A stretch of DNA of 64,000 nucleotides, taken from the NCBI GenBank assembly GCA_022841745.1, contig JALHQW010000039.1, forward strand, positions 1 through 64,000, in the 5' to 3' direction. This document shows positions 18,401 to 26,736 of the stretch, one piece after another. Source of the DNA: Saprospiraceae bacterium (GTDB lineage Bacteria > Bacteroidota > Bacteroidia > Chitinophagales > Saprospiraceae). Both the position numbers and the translations under genes were made by a program. Below the pieces are notes generated by a model. That model did no database searches, was not told the origin of the DNA, and saw only the letters and a program-made list of their open reading frames with translations. Positions within the stretch are counted from its first letter, which is position 1, and every line of letters starts with the position of its first letter.

Positions 18401-18796
18401 GCTCAGAAAACCCATCTTAGGGCCATAGTTGTAAGAATCATTGCAGGAACTGGCTGGTGACAATGGTGGGTAGCAACTGGCATAAGATGAGTTGCAAGAA
18501 TTAGCCACACAAGGGCAAACTGAGCATTGCTGAGGCTTATTGACGCCAGGTGCGCAATTTGAATTAGTAAGGGTACATGTGTATGCCGGAGTAATTGGCG
18601 TTGCGGGAACATCCAATGTAGCTATGATTCTAATTGTTGTCACCCTTGTATCAGAAGCATCAGCCTTGAATTTGACCGAAGGGAATTCATATTCTTCTTC
18701 CCCAACTTCAACTTGTGCTGAAACTGACTCGACAAGATGGTTGCCAGTTAGCGTTAGCGTAGAAACGGCAGCATTAGGGGTAAATGTCACTTTCAC
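15422..18796 (-). CDS. Large T9SS cargo: degenerate pappalysin-like domain plus parallel beta-helix; leader out of frame
   Basis: 1124 codons from GTG 18796, but the real N-terminus lies upstream. In this frame the sequence LLCVLPTFAQPLPTS continues back to a (GA)16 tract at 18931-18962, beyond which the matching MKKLINQFRE leader is in another frame. One more GA unit (or two fewer) would give a continuous 1197-residue protein from 19013. Residues 130-365 resemble M43 metalloproteases, but the zinc motif reads GEFLHILNVDH (297-307) instead of HExxHxxGxxH, so catalysis is probably lost; CEDTPPN and CQLGRAH keep the family pattern. About 395-800 is a right-handed beta-helix. About 1045-1124 is a type A T9SS sorting domain (IAFPNPGKEEVNFRY). 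Confidence 0.82.
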   Translation of the reverse strand: MKVTFTPNAAVSTLTLTGNHLVESVSAQVEVGEEEYEFPSVKFKADASDTRVTTIRIIATLDVPATPITPAYTCTLTNSNCAPGVNKPQQCSVCPCVANSCNSSYASCYPPLSPASSCNDSYNYGPKMGFLSHTPLRYIKVVLHVFQKTGSNPENWSSSDAPVLSSWFNDPVHSVNGFLSNLCDDPTDGSDHITDARFRFLCNAIEGQDLFFYQNDAAWGGSEFQMKNVAAANLNENAYHVFLQGLGPGGYTSGMTGCPKPNLIFAVFQGTYNTYIGTPGFGGPPQFPASQGGSILGEFLHILNVDHMSPLQAHINHPQFGDSCEDTPPNSVLNKMHCNTDPNPNIRCALTQCQLGRAHWTLSNYTTNVGGQTVTLSSPPFEVFPQADGSFLHNTGNCDLTEPSIIIENGQDVLWNAHRQLRCNVIVKTGGKLTINCDVGFPSNASIKVERQGHLTVQGARLYNNCDGDHWQGIVAYGDINAPQLPSSNQTRVRLKDGSTIELAEKPLTVSAPTLVLADNTVFDRCGTSTFTNLYNLQFSSLSRFTNCDFLNNSATPFLFTENFKLTNIRGITFDNCTFATTPGLSNVSGPIAINAHNARFGVHNGSDFTNYRRAIVASADNGVDRSFRVTNSYFNNNFMSIENWNVDGCSIRDNIIEGIGSSIWPPNRPSVGITLRNCTRYEVTGNSLTGTSNTGNNIGIWAYDTGSDGNNLRRNNFTNMKTADYATLNNKGEQPFQGLQYWCNTNTNCWNDFFVIAGGICQEQGLGKATGNEFSKVNTANGDFLNQGGSPINYYHLDLPNQTPQYYSNISPSLVLEFNDCTGSGGGEEESDGELSSQDEQVLITKFNNAKSEYQTKRVQYDALQSGSPAALVLIPDLAKQRSIMHRSADRILRSEFYDPENLDWTKIRTWLHNKDSKESEYAIVESWMLEGNTATAEQVFDAIPSTFNLTGDALAQHNDYEDWLNLRISFKSQQKGIYELGAADVLLVQNIADNSTGRAAAQTQGLLNHQYDYNYQISPVGLGSLPLLGPNGNGTMANAENLIAFPNPGKEEVNFRYKLREGIEESLLSIHNLEGHLVASIALQGSFGTVRWETKSLPSGIYYYKADNIEGFVAPQKLVLIK

Positions 18797-18839
18797 TTTT
18801 GCAGTGAAAAAATCGTCAGCATAATCATCATTATTGTTG

Positions 18840-19013
<174 letters not shown>

Positions 19014-19504
19014 ATAAAAGCGATTAAAAGAGTGAGGCCGCAGCCATACAGTGTCAGGCAAATGTCATAATTGCCAAATGCCCGTACCCGTCAGGTGCGG
19101 TGGTGGAAAAGAGTGCTGTCGTTAAAATGCCTAAGTCGGAAAAAATCGTTTGAGTGCTGGGTTACGTGGTTATCGGGAATTGTCTTTGTTTCAAGTATCG
19201 TTGTTCATGTCATGGCCAATGTAAAATGGTATCGTGTGTCTCGTATCGCCTCGGTGGCGGTGCTATTGCTACCGCCTGTATAGGTGTTATTTCATACAGG
19301 ATGCACAAGTATAGGGAATGTTTTTCAGAGCCGCAAGAAGCCACATTATTTTTTTTTGATACCAGATGTAAGTTTAACAGATATTGGTCATTTTGCCATA
19401 ATATCCAAATTGCACTATTACCTAATGGTCGAAATGCCCAAAAAAACAAAAGCCCCATGCTTACACAGCACGGGGCTTTTTATCGTTGAAAAGATTAACC
19501 TCGA
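19014..19504. other. Intergenic region upstream of the beta-helix gene
   Basis: About 490 bp; short frames present show no recognisable protein. It should hold the promoter of the minus-strand beta-helix gene. The left-hand gene's terminator is at 19445-19483. No TAnnTTTG box in a convincing position was seen. Confidence 0.5.
19445..19483. terminator. Bidirectional intrinsic terminator
   Basis: AAAGCCCC and GGGGCTTT arms, with A-run and T-run on either side. It lies 22 bp past the stop of the coiled-coil gene on the minus strand. Confidence 0.8.
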
Positions 19505-21190
19505 TCAGGCTTCCTCTTTTTTCTCGCTTTCAGTAGGTTCAGCTGCTTCGACCTCGGCCACTACTTCTTCCGTAGCGGCAACAGGCTCCTCCGCAGGTGC
19601 TTCTTCCGATGTTTCCTCCGTAGCAGCGGCAGGTGCTTCTGCGGGAGCTTCCTCAGTGGCAGCGGCCGGCTCCTCGGTCGCCGTTTCTACCTTATCCACG
19701 GCATCTTTGATGTCTTCCTTCATCTCTTCGATGGCCGCTTCGATTTTGTCGCCAATCACGCTGGCAACTGCCTTCACCGTGTCAACGATGTCATCGAAGG
19801 ACTCGCCCATGACGGTGCTTACGGCTGCAAGGATGGACTCGCCCTTCGGTGCTTCCGCCTTTGGTGCTTCTTCTGCAACTGGCGCTTCCACTGCTGGTGC
19901 TTCTGCTCCCATTTCTTCGGCGGCTGGCGTTTCCGCAACTGCCTCCTCAGGAGCGGCGGCTTCTGCTGGCTGGGCAGCTATGGCTCCCTTCTTGCCTTTT
20001 GCGGTAGAGATTTCCTCGGCGGCCTTGTCCAATTTCTCGGACACGTCCTCACGGGCCTCGGCGGCGGCCTTTATTTCGCCTACGATTTTCTCTTTAGCGG
20101 CCTCTTGGGCGGCACGGCGGGCTTCTTTCTCCTTCAAGGAAGCGATTTTCCGTTCGAGTTCTACCTTGGTGGCGTTCATCTCGTTCAGCTTTTCTTCCTT
20201 GGAGCCTACCCGCTCCTCTATCATCTTGAGCTTGGCCTGGCGGATTTGCGCCTCCAATTGCCCATCAGTTGTGTTGATTTTGTGCATCTGGAACTCCAGG
20301 TCGTTGCGGTCACGACGGATGGACTGGTCCATTTTGTCAATGGCAGAGAGCAGGCCATCAAGGCGGCGCTGTATGCCTTGCAGTTGCGAACCAGCGCCTT
20401 CCTTCCCTGCGGGGTCGCCGGGCTTGGCACCAAAGCGCTTTTGCTTAACGGCCTTGAAGGTTCCGTCCAATTTGTCCCAAACCTTGTTGCGGTGGTCACG
20501 GGTCAGGGTCTTGGATTCACGGAACATGCTTTGCAGTTTCCTCAATTCCTCGAACAGGACGGGCACACGGGCACCGCTCTCCATCTTGCGCTCTACTTCG
20601 TCTAGGGCGGCGAAGAATTTATCGTGTGCGTCTTTCGACAGTTTTTGGAACTCGTCGTCGAGCTTGTTGCGCATGGTTTTCATCTCCCCGAACAGCTCGT
20701 TGAGGTTGTTGCGCAGGCGATCGGCGTGGTCACGGAAGAGATTGCGGTCACGTACTTGCTCCTGTACTTTGTCCCAGAATTCCTTGAGGCTGTCCCAAGT
20801 CGGTTGGTCGAATGCTTCGAGTTTTTTCACCCGCTCTTTCAGTTCGGAGAGATGGTGCTCGTAGGATTCGCTCAATTTGGAGGACAGCACGGCGAAATGC
20901 CATTCGCTTTGTGCCCGTTGCACCACATCGCCCCGCTCCACTTTCAGGTCATCGGGGAGCAGGCTGTCGGTGAGGCTAAAGTCACGTTCGATATGGGTGC
21001 TGGCTTCGGTCATTTCCATGCCGCTTCCATCACGCCATTCTTTCATCATTTTCTGATAAAAGTCTTCGGTAGCGACAGATTCTGGGAAGGTCCAAATGTC
21101 AATTTTGTTCTCTGCCGCCCTTAGCGATACGGCAATCAAGCATTTTTCGTCCTGGGCGTTGCTGCCCCAAAGTACCATTTTCGACTTCAT
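19505..21190 (-). CDS. Cytoplasmic coiled-coil protein, DUF349-like
   Basis: 561 residues without signal peptide or membrane segment. 1-110 is a globular domain starting MVLWGSNAQDEK. 110-270 has helical-bundle segments such as LFEELRKLQSMFRES and KVWDKLDGTFKAVKQKRFG that resemble DUF349 repeats. 270-385 is a charged coiled coil. The last 170 residues are an Ala/Glu/Pro-rich low-complexity tail (EEAPAEAPAA). DUF349 proteins are nucleic-acid- or ribosome-associated helical bundles, but the resemblance is partial and the function here is unknown. Own terminator downstream; about 250 bp to purQ upstream suggests its own promoter. Confidence 0.65.
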   Translation of the reverse strand: MKSKMVLWGSNAQDEKCLIAVSLRAAENKIDIWTFPESVATEDFYQKMMKEWRDGSGMEMTEASTHIERDFSLTDSLLPDDLKVERGDVVQRAQSEWHFAVLSSKLSESYEHHLSELKERVKKLEAFDQPTWDSLKEFWDKVQEQVRDRNLFRDHADRLRNNLNELFGEMKTMRNKLDDEFQKLSKDAHDKFFAALDEVERKMESGARVPVLFEELRKLQSMFRESKTLTRDHRNKVWDKLDGTFKAVKQKRFGAKPGDPAGKEGAGSQLQGIQRRLDGLLSAIDKMDQSIRRDRNDLEFQMHKINTTDGQLEAQIRQAKLKMIEERVGSKEEKLNEMNATKVELERKIASLKEKEARRAAQEAAKEKIVGEIKAAAEAREDVSEKLDKAAEEISTAKGKKGAIAAQPAEAAAPEEAVAETPAAEEMGAEAPAVEAPVAEEAPKAEAPKGESILAAVSTVMGESFDDIVDTVKAVASVIGDKIEAAIEEMKEDIKDAVDKVETATEEPAAATEEAPAEAPAAATEETSEEAPAEEPVAATEEVVAEVEAAEPTESEKKEEA

Positions 21191-21437
21191 GATCAGTTTA
21201 CGTTTAAGTTGTTGTCAGCAAAAAACTGTAATTGTAAATCGTTCAGTTTCAGCAAATTGAATGTAGTTGTAGATTCGTCCGCTTATCCAAGTTCAGGCCA
21301 AAAAACCTGAACAGATTAAATTTTTTCGTAAAATTAGGCATTTGCCTCGTCCTTGGGCTTTTTTTTCAAAAAAACCTCGGAGCCACGCTCCTGCCCCTTG
21401 TCTGCGATTCCCGAATTCATCCCCATAGGAACGGAAC

Positions 21438-22139
21438 CTAAACCAAGGACTCCACCGCCTGTAGCAATGACTCGAACAGTGCCCGTCCGTCGCTGTTGCC
21501 AAGGGCAGTCTCGGAGGCCCGCTCGGGGTGTGGCATCATGCCAAAAACGTTGCGCCCCCCGTTGCAGATGCCAGCGATGTTGCGCAATGCGCCATTGGGA
21601 TTGGCATCTTCGTTGATTTCGCCCGAGGGCGTACAGTATTTGAACAGGATTTGGTCGTTGGCCTCCAATTCGGCCAAGGTAGCCTCGTCCGCATAGTAGC
21701 GCCCCTCCGCATGGGCGATGGGGATTTTCAGTACCGATTGCGGGTCTATGCGGGAGGTGATGGCCGAATTGCGGGTCACCGCCTTTAGATAGACATTCCT
21801 ACAGATGAATTTTTGGCGGTCATTGCGTAGCAAAACACCCGGCAACAGGCCTGCCTCGCAAAGTATCTGAAAGCCATTGCAGATGCCGAATACATAGCCG
21901 CCATCGTTGGCAAAGCGGATGACGGCCTCCATCAACGGTGAAAAGCGGGCGATGGCCCCGCAGCGCAGGTAATCGCCGTAGGAGAAGCCGCCCGGCAGCA
22001 CCACGCAGTCGAGGTCGGAAGGCAGTTCGCTGTCCTTGTGCCAGAGTGCCACCACCTCTTGCTGCATCACGTTGCCCAAGACATGTAGCATGTCGTGGTC
22101 GCAATTGGAGCCTGGAAAAATCACTACGCCGATTTTCAT
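21438..22139 (-). CDS. purQ: Phosphoribosylformylglycinamidine synthase, glutaminase subunit
   Basis: 233 residues, the separate small glutaminase of the PurLQS-type FGAM synthase. It hydrolyses glutamine and passes ammonia to PurL. Nucleophile C87 in [11 protein letters not shown]; His/Glu of the triad in [11 protein letters not shown] near the C-terminus; FPGSNCDHD at 8-16 is diagnostic. ATG 22139 gives the family N-terminus MKIGVV; a TTG nine bases upstream is unlikely. purL and purS are not in the window. Confidence 0.95.
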   Translation of the reverse strand: MKIGVVIFPGSNCDHDMLHVLGNVMQQEVVALWHKDSELPSDLDCVVLPGGFSYGDYLRCGAIARFSPLMEAVIRFANDGGYVFGICNGFQILCEAGLLPGVLLRNDRQKFICRNVYLKAVTRNSAITSRIDPQSVLKIPIAHAEGRYYADEATLAELEANDQILFKYCTPSGEINEDANPNGALRNIAGICNGGRNVFGMMPHPERASETALGNSDGRALFESLLQAVESLV

Positions 22140-22162
22140 GCTGTTCAAAATTTTTAAGGCGG

Positions 22163-22170
22163 CAAAAATA
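22163..22170 (-). promoter_or_regulatory. Candidate -7 box TATTTTTG for purQ
   Basis: TAnnTTTG on the minus strand, 24 bp upstream of the purQ ATG, with a TTG (CAA at 22194-22196 on plus) about 23 bp further upstream. Fits the Bacteroidetes promoter pattern loosely. Confidence 0.35.
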
Positions 22171-22258
22171 GGTAAAACAAAAGTCCATTAGCGCAATCTT
22201 TTTTGCAAAAACCCTCCCCCGTCGGTGATTTTTGACAAGATTGTGCCTTGAACGACGC

Positions 22259-22266
22259 TAAATTTG
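22259..22266 (+). promoter_or_regulatory. Candidate -7 box TAAATTTG for moaC
   Basis: TAnnTTTG 27 bp upstream of the moaC ATG, with a TTTG at 22231-22234 (spacing 24, longer than the usual 19-21). It is divergent from the purQ candidate across a 154-bp shared gap. Confidence 0.35.
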
Positions 22267-22293
22267 CGCAGCAACCCGCAACCATCCTTGTTT

Positions 22294-22785
22294 ATGCCCA
22301 ACGATTTTACCCATCTCGATGCCGCTGGCAACCCCTCCATGGTCAACGTGGGCGACAAGCCCGTGACCCGGCGAACAGCTAAGGCCCGCAGCATCGTGGT
22401 GCTGGACGAGGCAATTCTCCAACATTTCACCAATGACGACATCCAGACGAAAAAAGGTCCCGTGTTCCAGACGGCCATCATCGCCGGGGTGATGGCCGCC
22501 AAGCGCACGGGCGAACTCATTCCGCTCTGCCACCCCCTCGGCCTCGAAAATTGCCAGGTGCGCATCCACCTGAACGAGCAGCGGGAGGTGGTCATCGAAT
22601 GCGAGGCCAGCCTGACGGGGAAGACTGGCGTGGAAATGGAGGCGCTGACCGGGGCGAGCGTGGCGGCGCTCACTATCTATGATATGTGCAAGGCCATGTC
22701 TCACGACATCGTGATAAAGGAGACGATGCTGGTCGAGAAGACGGGGGGGAAGAAGGATTTTAGGAGGGGAAAGGGAAAAGACTAA
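22294..22785 (+). CDS. moaC: Cyclic pyranopterin monophosphate synthase
   Basis: 163 residues, molybdenum-cofactor synthesis: converts 3',8-cyclo-7,8-dihydro-GTP to cPMP. LCHPLGLENCQV at 79-90 and KTGVEMEALTGASVAALTIYD at 110-130 are the conserved catalytic regions. ATG 22294 gives MPNDFTHLD, the usual beginning; a longer frame from 22264 is not needed. It lies 20 bp before the mobB-mobA fusion, so the two form a molybdopterin operon. Confidence 0.95.
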   Translation: MPNDFTHLDAAGNPSMVNVGDKPVTRRTAKARSIVVLDEAILQHFTNDDIQTKKGPVFQTAIIAGVMAAKRTGELIPLCHPLGLENCQVRIHLNEQREVVIECEASLTGKTGVEMEALTGASVAALTIYDMCKAMSHDIVIKETMLVEKTGGKKDFRRGKGKD

Positions 22786-22805
22786 AGGAAAAAGGAAAAA
22801 GGAAC

Positions 22806-23960
22806 ATGAAACAGCATAAAAAACACGAAGAAATTGCCCGCCCATCCCTTGGCAACTATGGCCGGAACGAATGGGCCATCCTCGGTACCGACTGCGGCAA
22901 GATCAAGCAATTGGCTAATCAGCTTTGCGAGGCGTTTTCATCGAAATGGAAAATCGCCTACGTGGATGCTGACCATAAGGAGGCCAACGACGGCCAATCC
23001 GCAATCCGCAATCCGCAATCCGCAATCCAATTCACCGATAAAATCGAATACAACCGCCTCGACTTCCTCGGCAAGCCGGAGAGCTACCAGTTCCGCCCGA
23101 TGTTCAACGAGATGGACCTCGTGCTGGTGAACGGCAACCATTTTGCTGCCAAGCGGCAAGTGGTGGTCATTGACCCGAAAAAAGAGGACTCGCTGAAACG
23201 CAAACTCGACCGACTGACTGACGTGCAGTTGATTTTATTGACCGATACAAGCCTGCCGCCATACGGTTTTCTAAAGGAAAGCCTGTCCCATTTCGATAAA
23301 ATACCTGTATTTCAATTGGCTGATTTTCAGTCAATTAAGACTTTTTTCGATAAAAAAATGCAGGCGTCCATTGCGCCGCTGAACGGCCTCGTGCTGGCAG
23401 GTGGGAAGAGCCGCCGCATGGGTACCGACAAGAGCGTGCTGCATTACCACAACAAGCCGCAGCGGGACGTGATGGTGGAGGTCTTGGAAAAAATTTGCCG
23501 CTGTACCCACCTCTCCTGCCGCCCCGAACAGGCAGGGGAACTGGTCTATACCCACGACGTGCTGCCCGATACATTCCTCGGCCTCGGCCCGATGGGGGCC
23601 ATCCTCTCCGCCCTGCGCCATGCGCCGGACAGTGCCTGGCTGGTGGTGGCTTGCGACCTGCCCCTGCTCAATGAGGAAGCCCTGCGCTACCTCGCCGAAC
23701 ACCGTGACCCATCGGCCATCGCCACAGCCTACCGCAGCCCAGAGAGCGGCTTCCCAGAGCCGTTGGTGGCCATTTGGGAGCCAAAGAGCTATTCCGTGCT
23801 GCTGCAATTTCTGGCGCAAGGCTACTCCTGCCCCCGCAAGACACTTATCAATTCGCCCGTCCACGTTATTGATGCCCCGAACCCCGACTGGCTGATGAAC
23901 GTGAACACGCCGGACGAGGTGGATGTGGCGCTGCGCAAATTGGGGGTGGAGGGTTTTTGA
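22806..23960 (+). CDS. mobA: MobB-like / MobA fusion (molybdenum cofactor guanylyltransferase)
   Basis: 384 residues. 20-190: a MobB-like domain whose P-loop is altered (AILGTDCGKIKQL lacks the Thr/Ser after Lys), with VDADHK as a Walker-like strand. 194-384: MobA nucleotidyltransferase, with LNGLVLAGGKSRRMGTDKS (GTP binding), VACDLPLLNEEAL (metal-binding Asp) and NVNTPDEV. It joins GMP to molybdopterin to give the guanine dinucleotide cofactor. Preceded by moaC. Residues about 64-75 (SAIRNPQSAIQ) are encoded by five 7-bp repeats at 22995-23029, an in-frame insertion in a loop of the MobB-like part; a change of one unit would break the frame. Confidence 0.88.
   Translation: MKQHKKHEEIARPSLGNYGRNEWAILGTDCGKIKQLANQLCEAFSSKWKIAYVDADHKEANDGQSAIRNPQSAIQFTDKIEYNRLDFLGKPESYQFRPMFNEMDLVLVNGNHFAAKRQVVVIDPKKEDSLKRKLDRLTDVQLILLTDTSLPPYGFLKESLSHFDKIPVFQLADFQSIKTFFDKKMQASIAPLNGLVLAGGKSRRMGTDKSVLHYHNKPQRDVMVEVLEKICRCTHLSCRPEQAGELVYTHDVLPDTFLGLGPMGAILSALRHAPDSAWLVVACDLPLLNEEALRYLAEHRDPSAIATAYRSPESGFPEPLVAIWEPKSYSVLLQFLAQGYSCPRKTLINSPVHVIDAPNPDWLMNVNTPDEVDVALRKLGVEGF
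22995..23029. repeat. Heptanucleotide repeat CAATCCG x5 within mobA
   Basis: Four exact CAATCCG units and one CAATCCA. Because 7 is not a multiple of 3, gain or loss of a unit shifts the reading frame of the MobB-MobA fusion. Confidence 0.9.
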
Positions 23961-23973
23961 TAGGATGTTTTAG

Positions 23974-24136
23974 CAATGGTTCGTGAAGTTTTCGGGTTTT
24001 CGGGTTCTAAGGTTGCGGCACAGTAGCAGTTTTTGAAAAGATAGGTTGCTTTTCCAACCTTGTCAAAAATGATTTACGATTAGGTTTTGCCCCAAATCCC
24101 GAAAACCATAGAACCTTAAAACTTCACGAACCATTG
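23974..24136. mobile_element. 163-bp MITE-like element, copy 1, with 5-bp target duplication
   Basis: Perfect 19-bp terminal inverted repeats starting CAATGGTTCGTGAAG. It is flanked on both sides by TTTAG (23969-23973 and 24137-24141), a target-site duplication. No protein is encoded. A second copy in reverse orientation lies at 59641-60239, interrupted by another element. With copy 2 as support the boundaries are firm; the transposase that moves it is not in the window. Confidence 0.88.
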
Positions 24137-24170
24137 TTTAGGAAGTGCTGCTTTTTGCAACCGAAATTTC

Positions 24171-24198
24171 TTTGTTTATAAAATCCAACATACATTTG
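24171..24198 (+). promoter_or_regulatory. Candidate promoter for the CotH gene (TTTG ... TACATTTG)
   Basis: -7-like TACATTTG at 24191-24198 and TTTG at 24171-24174, spacing 16 (consensus 19-21). It ends 57 bp before the CotH start. Confidence 0.4.
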
Positions 24199-24254
24199 TT
24201 GCTGTAAACGCCATTATTGCGTTCAAACAGTCTATAAAAAACGAGAAAACTATC

Positions 24255-26606
24255 ATGCGCAAGACGCTGTACTTGCCGTTAACACTAACAGGCCTTATCC
24301 TATTCCTGCTCGTTGGCACCTTGGCCATTGGCCAAAAAACTGCTGCCAACGACGCCTACAAGCCGCCACGCCTCGCAGTGGAGTTCGTGCCCAGGGGCGG
24401 CTTTTTCACCGATGCCACGACCGTAAAGCTGCTCTCGCCGGGCGCTGTGGTCTATTACACCACCGATGGCTCCCGGCCAACGACCAAGTCTCGGCGCTTC
24501 ACCCGCCCCGTTTCCATCGAAAAAACGACGGTCATCCGAGCGATTGCCGTGCTGAAGGGCGAAAAAAGCCCGGTTCATTCCAACACCTACTTCGTCAACG
24601 AACCTGAGACGACCTTCCCCGTCATCTCGCTGTCCATCTCGGCGGGCGTGCTCTTTGACCCCGAAACAGGGCTTTTCATGAAGGGCAACAGTGCCTCCGA
24701 CTCGTCATGGACGCAGTTCGGCGCCAATTTCTGGAGCCGCCGGGAAGTGACCGCCAATTTCGAGTTTTATGAAACCGATGGCCAGCTTGCCCTGCAAGAC
24801 CAAGTGGGGCTGCGCCTGTTCGGGGGCATGAGCCGCCTGTTCCCCCAGAAATCATTGGCTTTGGTGACCCGCAGCCGCTATGGCAACAACCGCTTCCGCT
24901 ACCCGTTTTTTGGGAAAAGCGGCCTGAAAAAATTCAAGTACCTCGTGCTGCGCAACAGCGGCAGTGACTTCGGCAAGACGCATTTCCGTGACGCCCTGAT
25001 GACCCACCTCGTGAAGGACTGGGACCTCGACGTACAGGACTACCGACCCGCCCACGTCTATATCAATGGCAAGTATTGGGGTATCCTCAACATCCGGGAG
25101 AAGGTGAACCGCTACTACGTGGCCAGCCATTTCAACGTGGACGCCGACAGCATTGACATGATCGAGCACCGCCTCACCCGGCGGTTTGGCAGCACGAAGC
25201 ATTACCAGCGCCTCATCCGCTACCTCGAAAACAACAGCCTTGCCAGCGATGAGAAGTTTGCGCATGTTGCTTCTCAAATGGAGGTGAACAACTTCCTCGA
25301 CTACCAAGTGGCGCAGATTTTCTTCGATAACCAAGACGCCGGGGGCAACATCAAATACTGGCGGCCACAGACTACCACTGGACGCTGGCGCTGGATCCTC
25401 TACGATGCCGACTGGGGCTTCGGCCTGAACGACCCCAAGGCGTACCGCAACAACAGCCTTGCGTTCCATACCGAGCCGCACGGCCCCAATTGGCCCAACC
25501 CGCCTTGGAGCACGTTGATTTTGCGCAAGTTGCTGGAGAACAAAGCCTTCCGCCACCAGTTTATCAACCGATTTGCCGATAGGCTGAACGACGATTTTGC
25601 CAGCGAAAAAGTGTTGGAAGACATCGAGCGGTTTTATGAAAACCTGAAACCGGAGATGCCCCGTCACTTAAAACGCTGGAAGTTGAAGGAGCGCACCTGG
25701 CTGGCCGAGGTGAACGTGCTGCGCAATTTCGCAAGGGAGCGCCCGGCGTACATGCGCCAATTTTTGATGAAAAAATTCGACACGGGCGAGCTTCGCAACG
25801 TATCGCTCGACATCGCCCACGGCGGCAAGGTGCTTATCAACGAGACGATTGATTTCCGGGATACCTTTAATGGGCAGTATTTTGAGAAGATACCCATCCG
25901 GCTGCGGGCCGTGCCCGACCTCGGCTACCGCTTCGTGGGCTGGGAAGGGGAGGGTGTCAATTCCGGCTCGCCAGAGCTATACCTACAACTGACCCAAAAA
26001 GAAGGCTGGAACCTGCGGGCTGTTTTTGAAAAATACGAGCACCCGCTGGCGGATAAAATCCTCATCAACGAAATTAGCTGCAACAACAAACAGACCAGTG
26101 ATTGGGTAGAGCTGTACAACAGCAGCAGAAAGCCCGTCAACCTCAAAGGCTGGAAACTCAGCGACAGTAAGAACGAATACAGTTTCCCCGCCTACACGCT
26201 GCCGCCCAAGGGCTATGTGGTGGTGTGCGAGGATTCCGCAAAATTCCTTCAACAGTTCCCAAAGGCCCAGAGCGTCATCGGCGGCCTCAGCTTCGGGCTG
26301 AACAAGCGACGAGAAACCGTCCAACTCTTCTCCAACGACGACTCGGCGGTGGACAGCGTCAGCTACGACCTGCTGCCCATGGACTCCAGCTTCACCCTAA
26401 ACCTGCTACTGCCCGACCTCGACAACGGCGACCCCAACAACTGGGAACTGACCCCGGGCATAGGTTCGCCCGGCAGTGCCAACGCCTACTACGTCACCAG
26501 CCGCATTGACGGGCGGCGCTCATTGTTCATGCAAATGGGCGTGGCGATGGGCGTATTGGCCTTGGGTGGTTTGGCGCTGTGGCTGCGGAGGAAGGGAGGG
26601 ATTTGA
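24255..26606 (+). CDS. Surface CotH-family protein with chitobiase-like, lamin-tail and C-terminal membrane anchor
   Basis: 783 residues. Signal peptide 1-27; chitobiase C-terminal-like beta domain about 50-115 (VVYYTTDGSRPT); CotH kinase-like domain about 120-500 with FRDALMTHLV, YRPAHVYINGKYWGILNIREK, VNNFLDYQVAQIF and WRWILYDADWGFGL (the DxDWGFG-type motif); a bacterial repeat domain about 515-610 (GYRFVGWEGEG); lamin-tail domain about 617-735 (INEISCNN, SDWVELYNSS, LKGWKLSDS); and a single membrane helix 755-777 followed by RRKGG. CotH proteins are atypical protein kinases of spore coats and bacterial surfaces. The C-terminal helix plus basic tail suggests anchoring instead of T9SS release. 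Confidence 0.88.
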   Translation: MRKTLYLPLTLTGLILFLLVGTLAIGQKTAANDAYKPPRLAVEFVPRGGFFTDATTVKLLSPGAVVYYTTDGSRPTTKSRRFTRPVSIEKTTVIRAIAVLKGEKSPVHSNTYFVNEPETTFPVISLSISAGVLFDPETGLFMKGNSASDSSWTQFGANFWSRREVTANFEFYETDGQLALQDQVGLRLFGGMSRLFPQKSLALVTRSRYGNNRFRYPFFGKSGLKKFKYLVLRNSGSDFGKTHFRDALMTHLVKDWDLDVQDYRPAHVYINGKYWGILNIREKVNRYYVASHFNVDADSIDMIEHRLTRRFGSTKHYQRLIRYLENNSLASDEKFAHVASQMEVNNFLDYQVAQIFFDNQDAGGNIKYWRPQTTTGRWRWILYDADWGFGLNDPKAYRNNSLAFHTEPHGPNWPNPPWSTLILRKLLENKAFRHQFINRFADRLNDDFASEKVLEDIERFYENLKPEMPRHLKRWKLKERTWLAEVNVLRNFARERPAYMRQFLMKKFDTGELRNVSLDIAHGGKVLINETIDFRDTFNGQYFEKIPIRLRAVPDLGYRFVGWEGEGVNSGSPELYLQLTQKEGWNLRAVFEKYEHPLADKILINEISCNNKQTSDWVELYNSSRKPVNLKGWKLSDSKNEYSFPAYTLPPKGYVVVCEDSAKFLQQFPKAQSVIGGLSFGLNKRRETVQLFSNDDSAVDSVSYDLLPMDSSFTLNLLLPDLDNGDPNNWELTPGIGSPGSANAYYVTSRIDGRRSLFMQMGVAMGVLALGGLALWLRRKGGI

Positions 26607-26630
26607 AAAATGGATGGGAGGGATTAGAAA

Positions 26631-26654
26631 GCCTTTCGGCACGGGTCCGAAAGG
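26631..26654 (+). terminator. Weak hairpin after the CotH gene
   Basis: CCTTTCGG pairs with CCGAAAGG around a 7-nt loop; a T-run begins 13 bases later. Possible terminator, weak. Confidence 0.4.
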
Positions 26655-26736
26655 TGCCCAAGTCAATTTTTCAAAGTTGTCGAGGTGAGCTTTTAAAATT
26701 ATGACATTGTGCTTAGGTGGGGTAAAGGTAAGTTAA

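Noticed and set aside
19284-20864. 526-codon Ser/Ala-rich plus-strand frame
   Set aside because: Antisense shadow of the Glu/Ala-rich coiled-coil gene.
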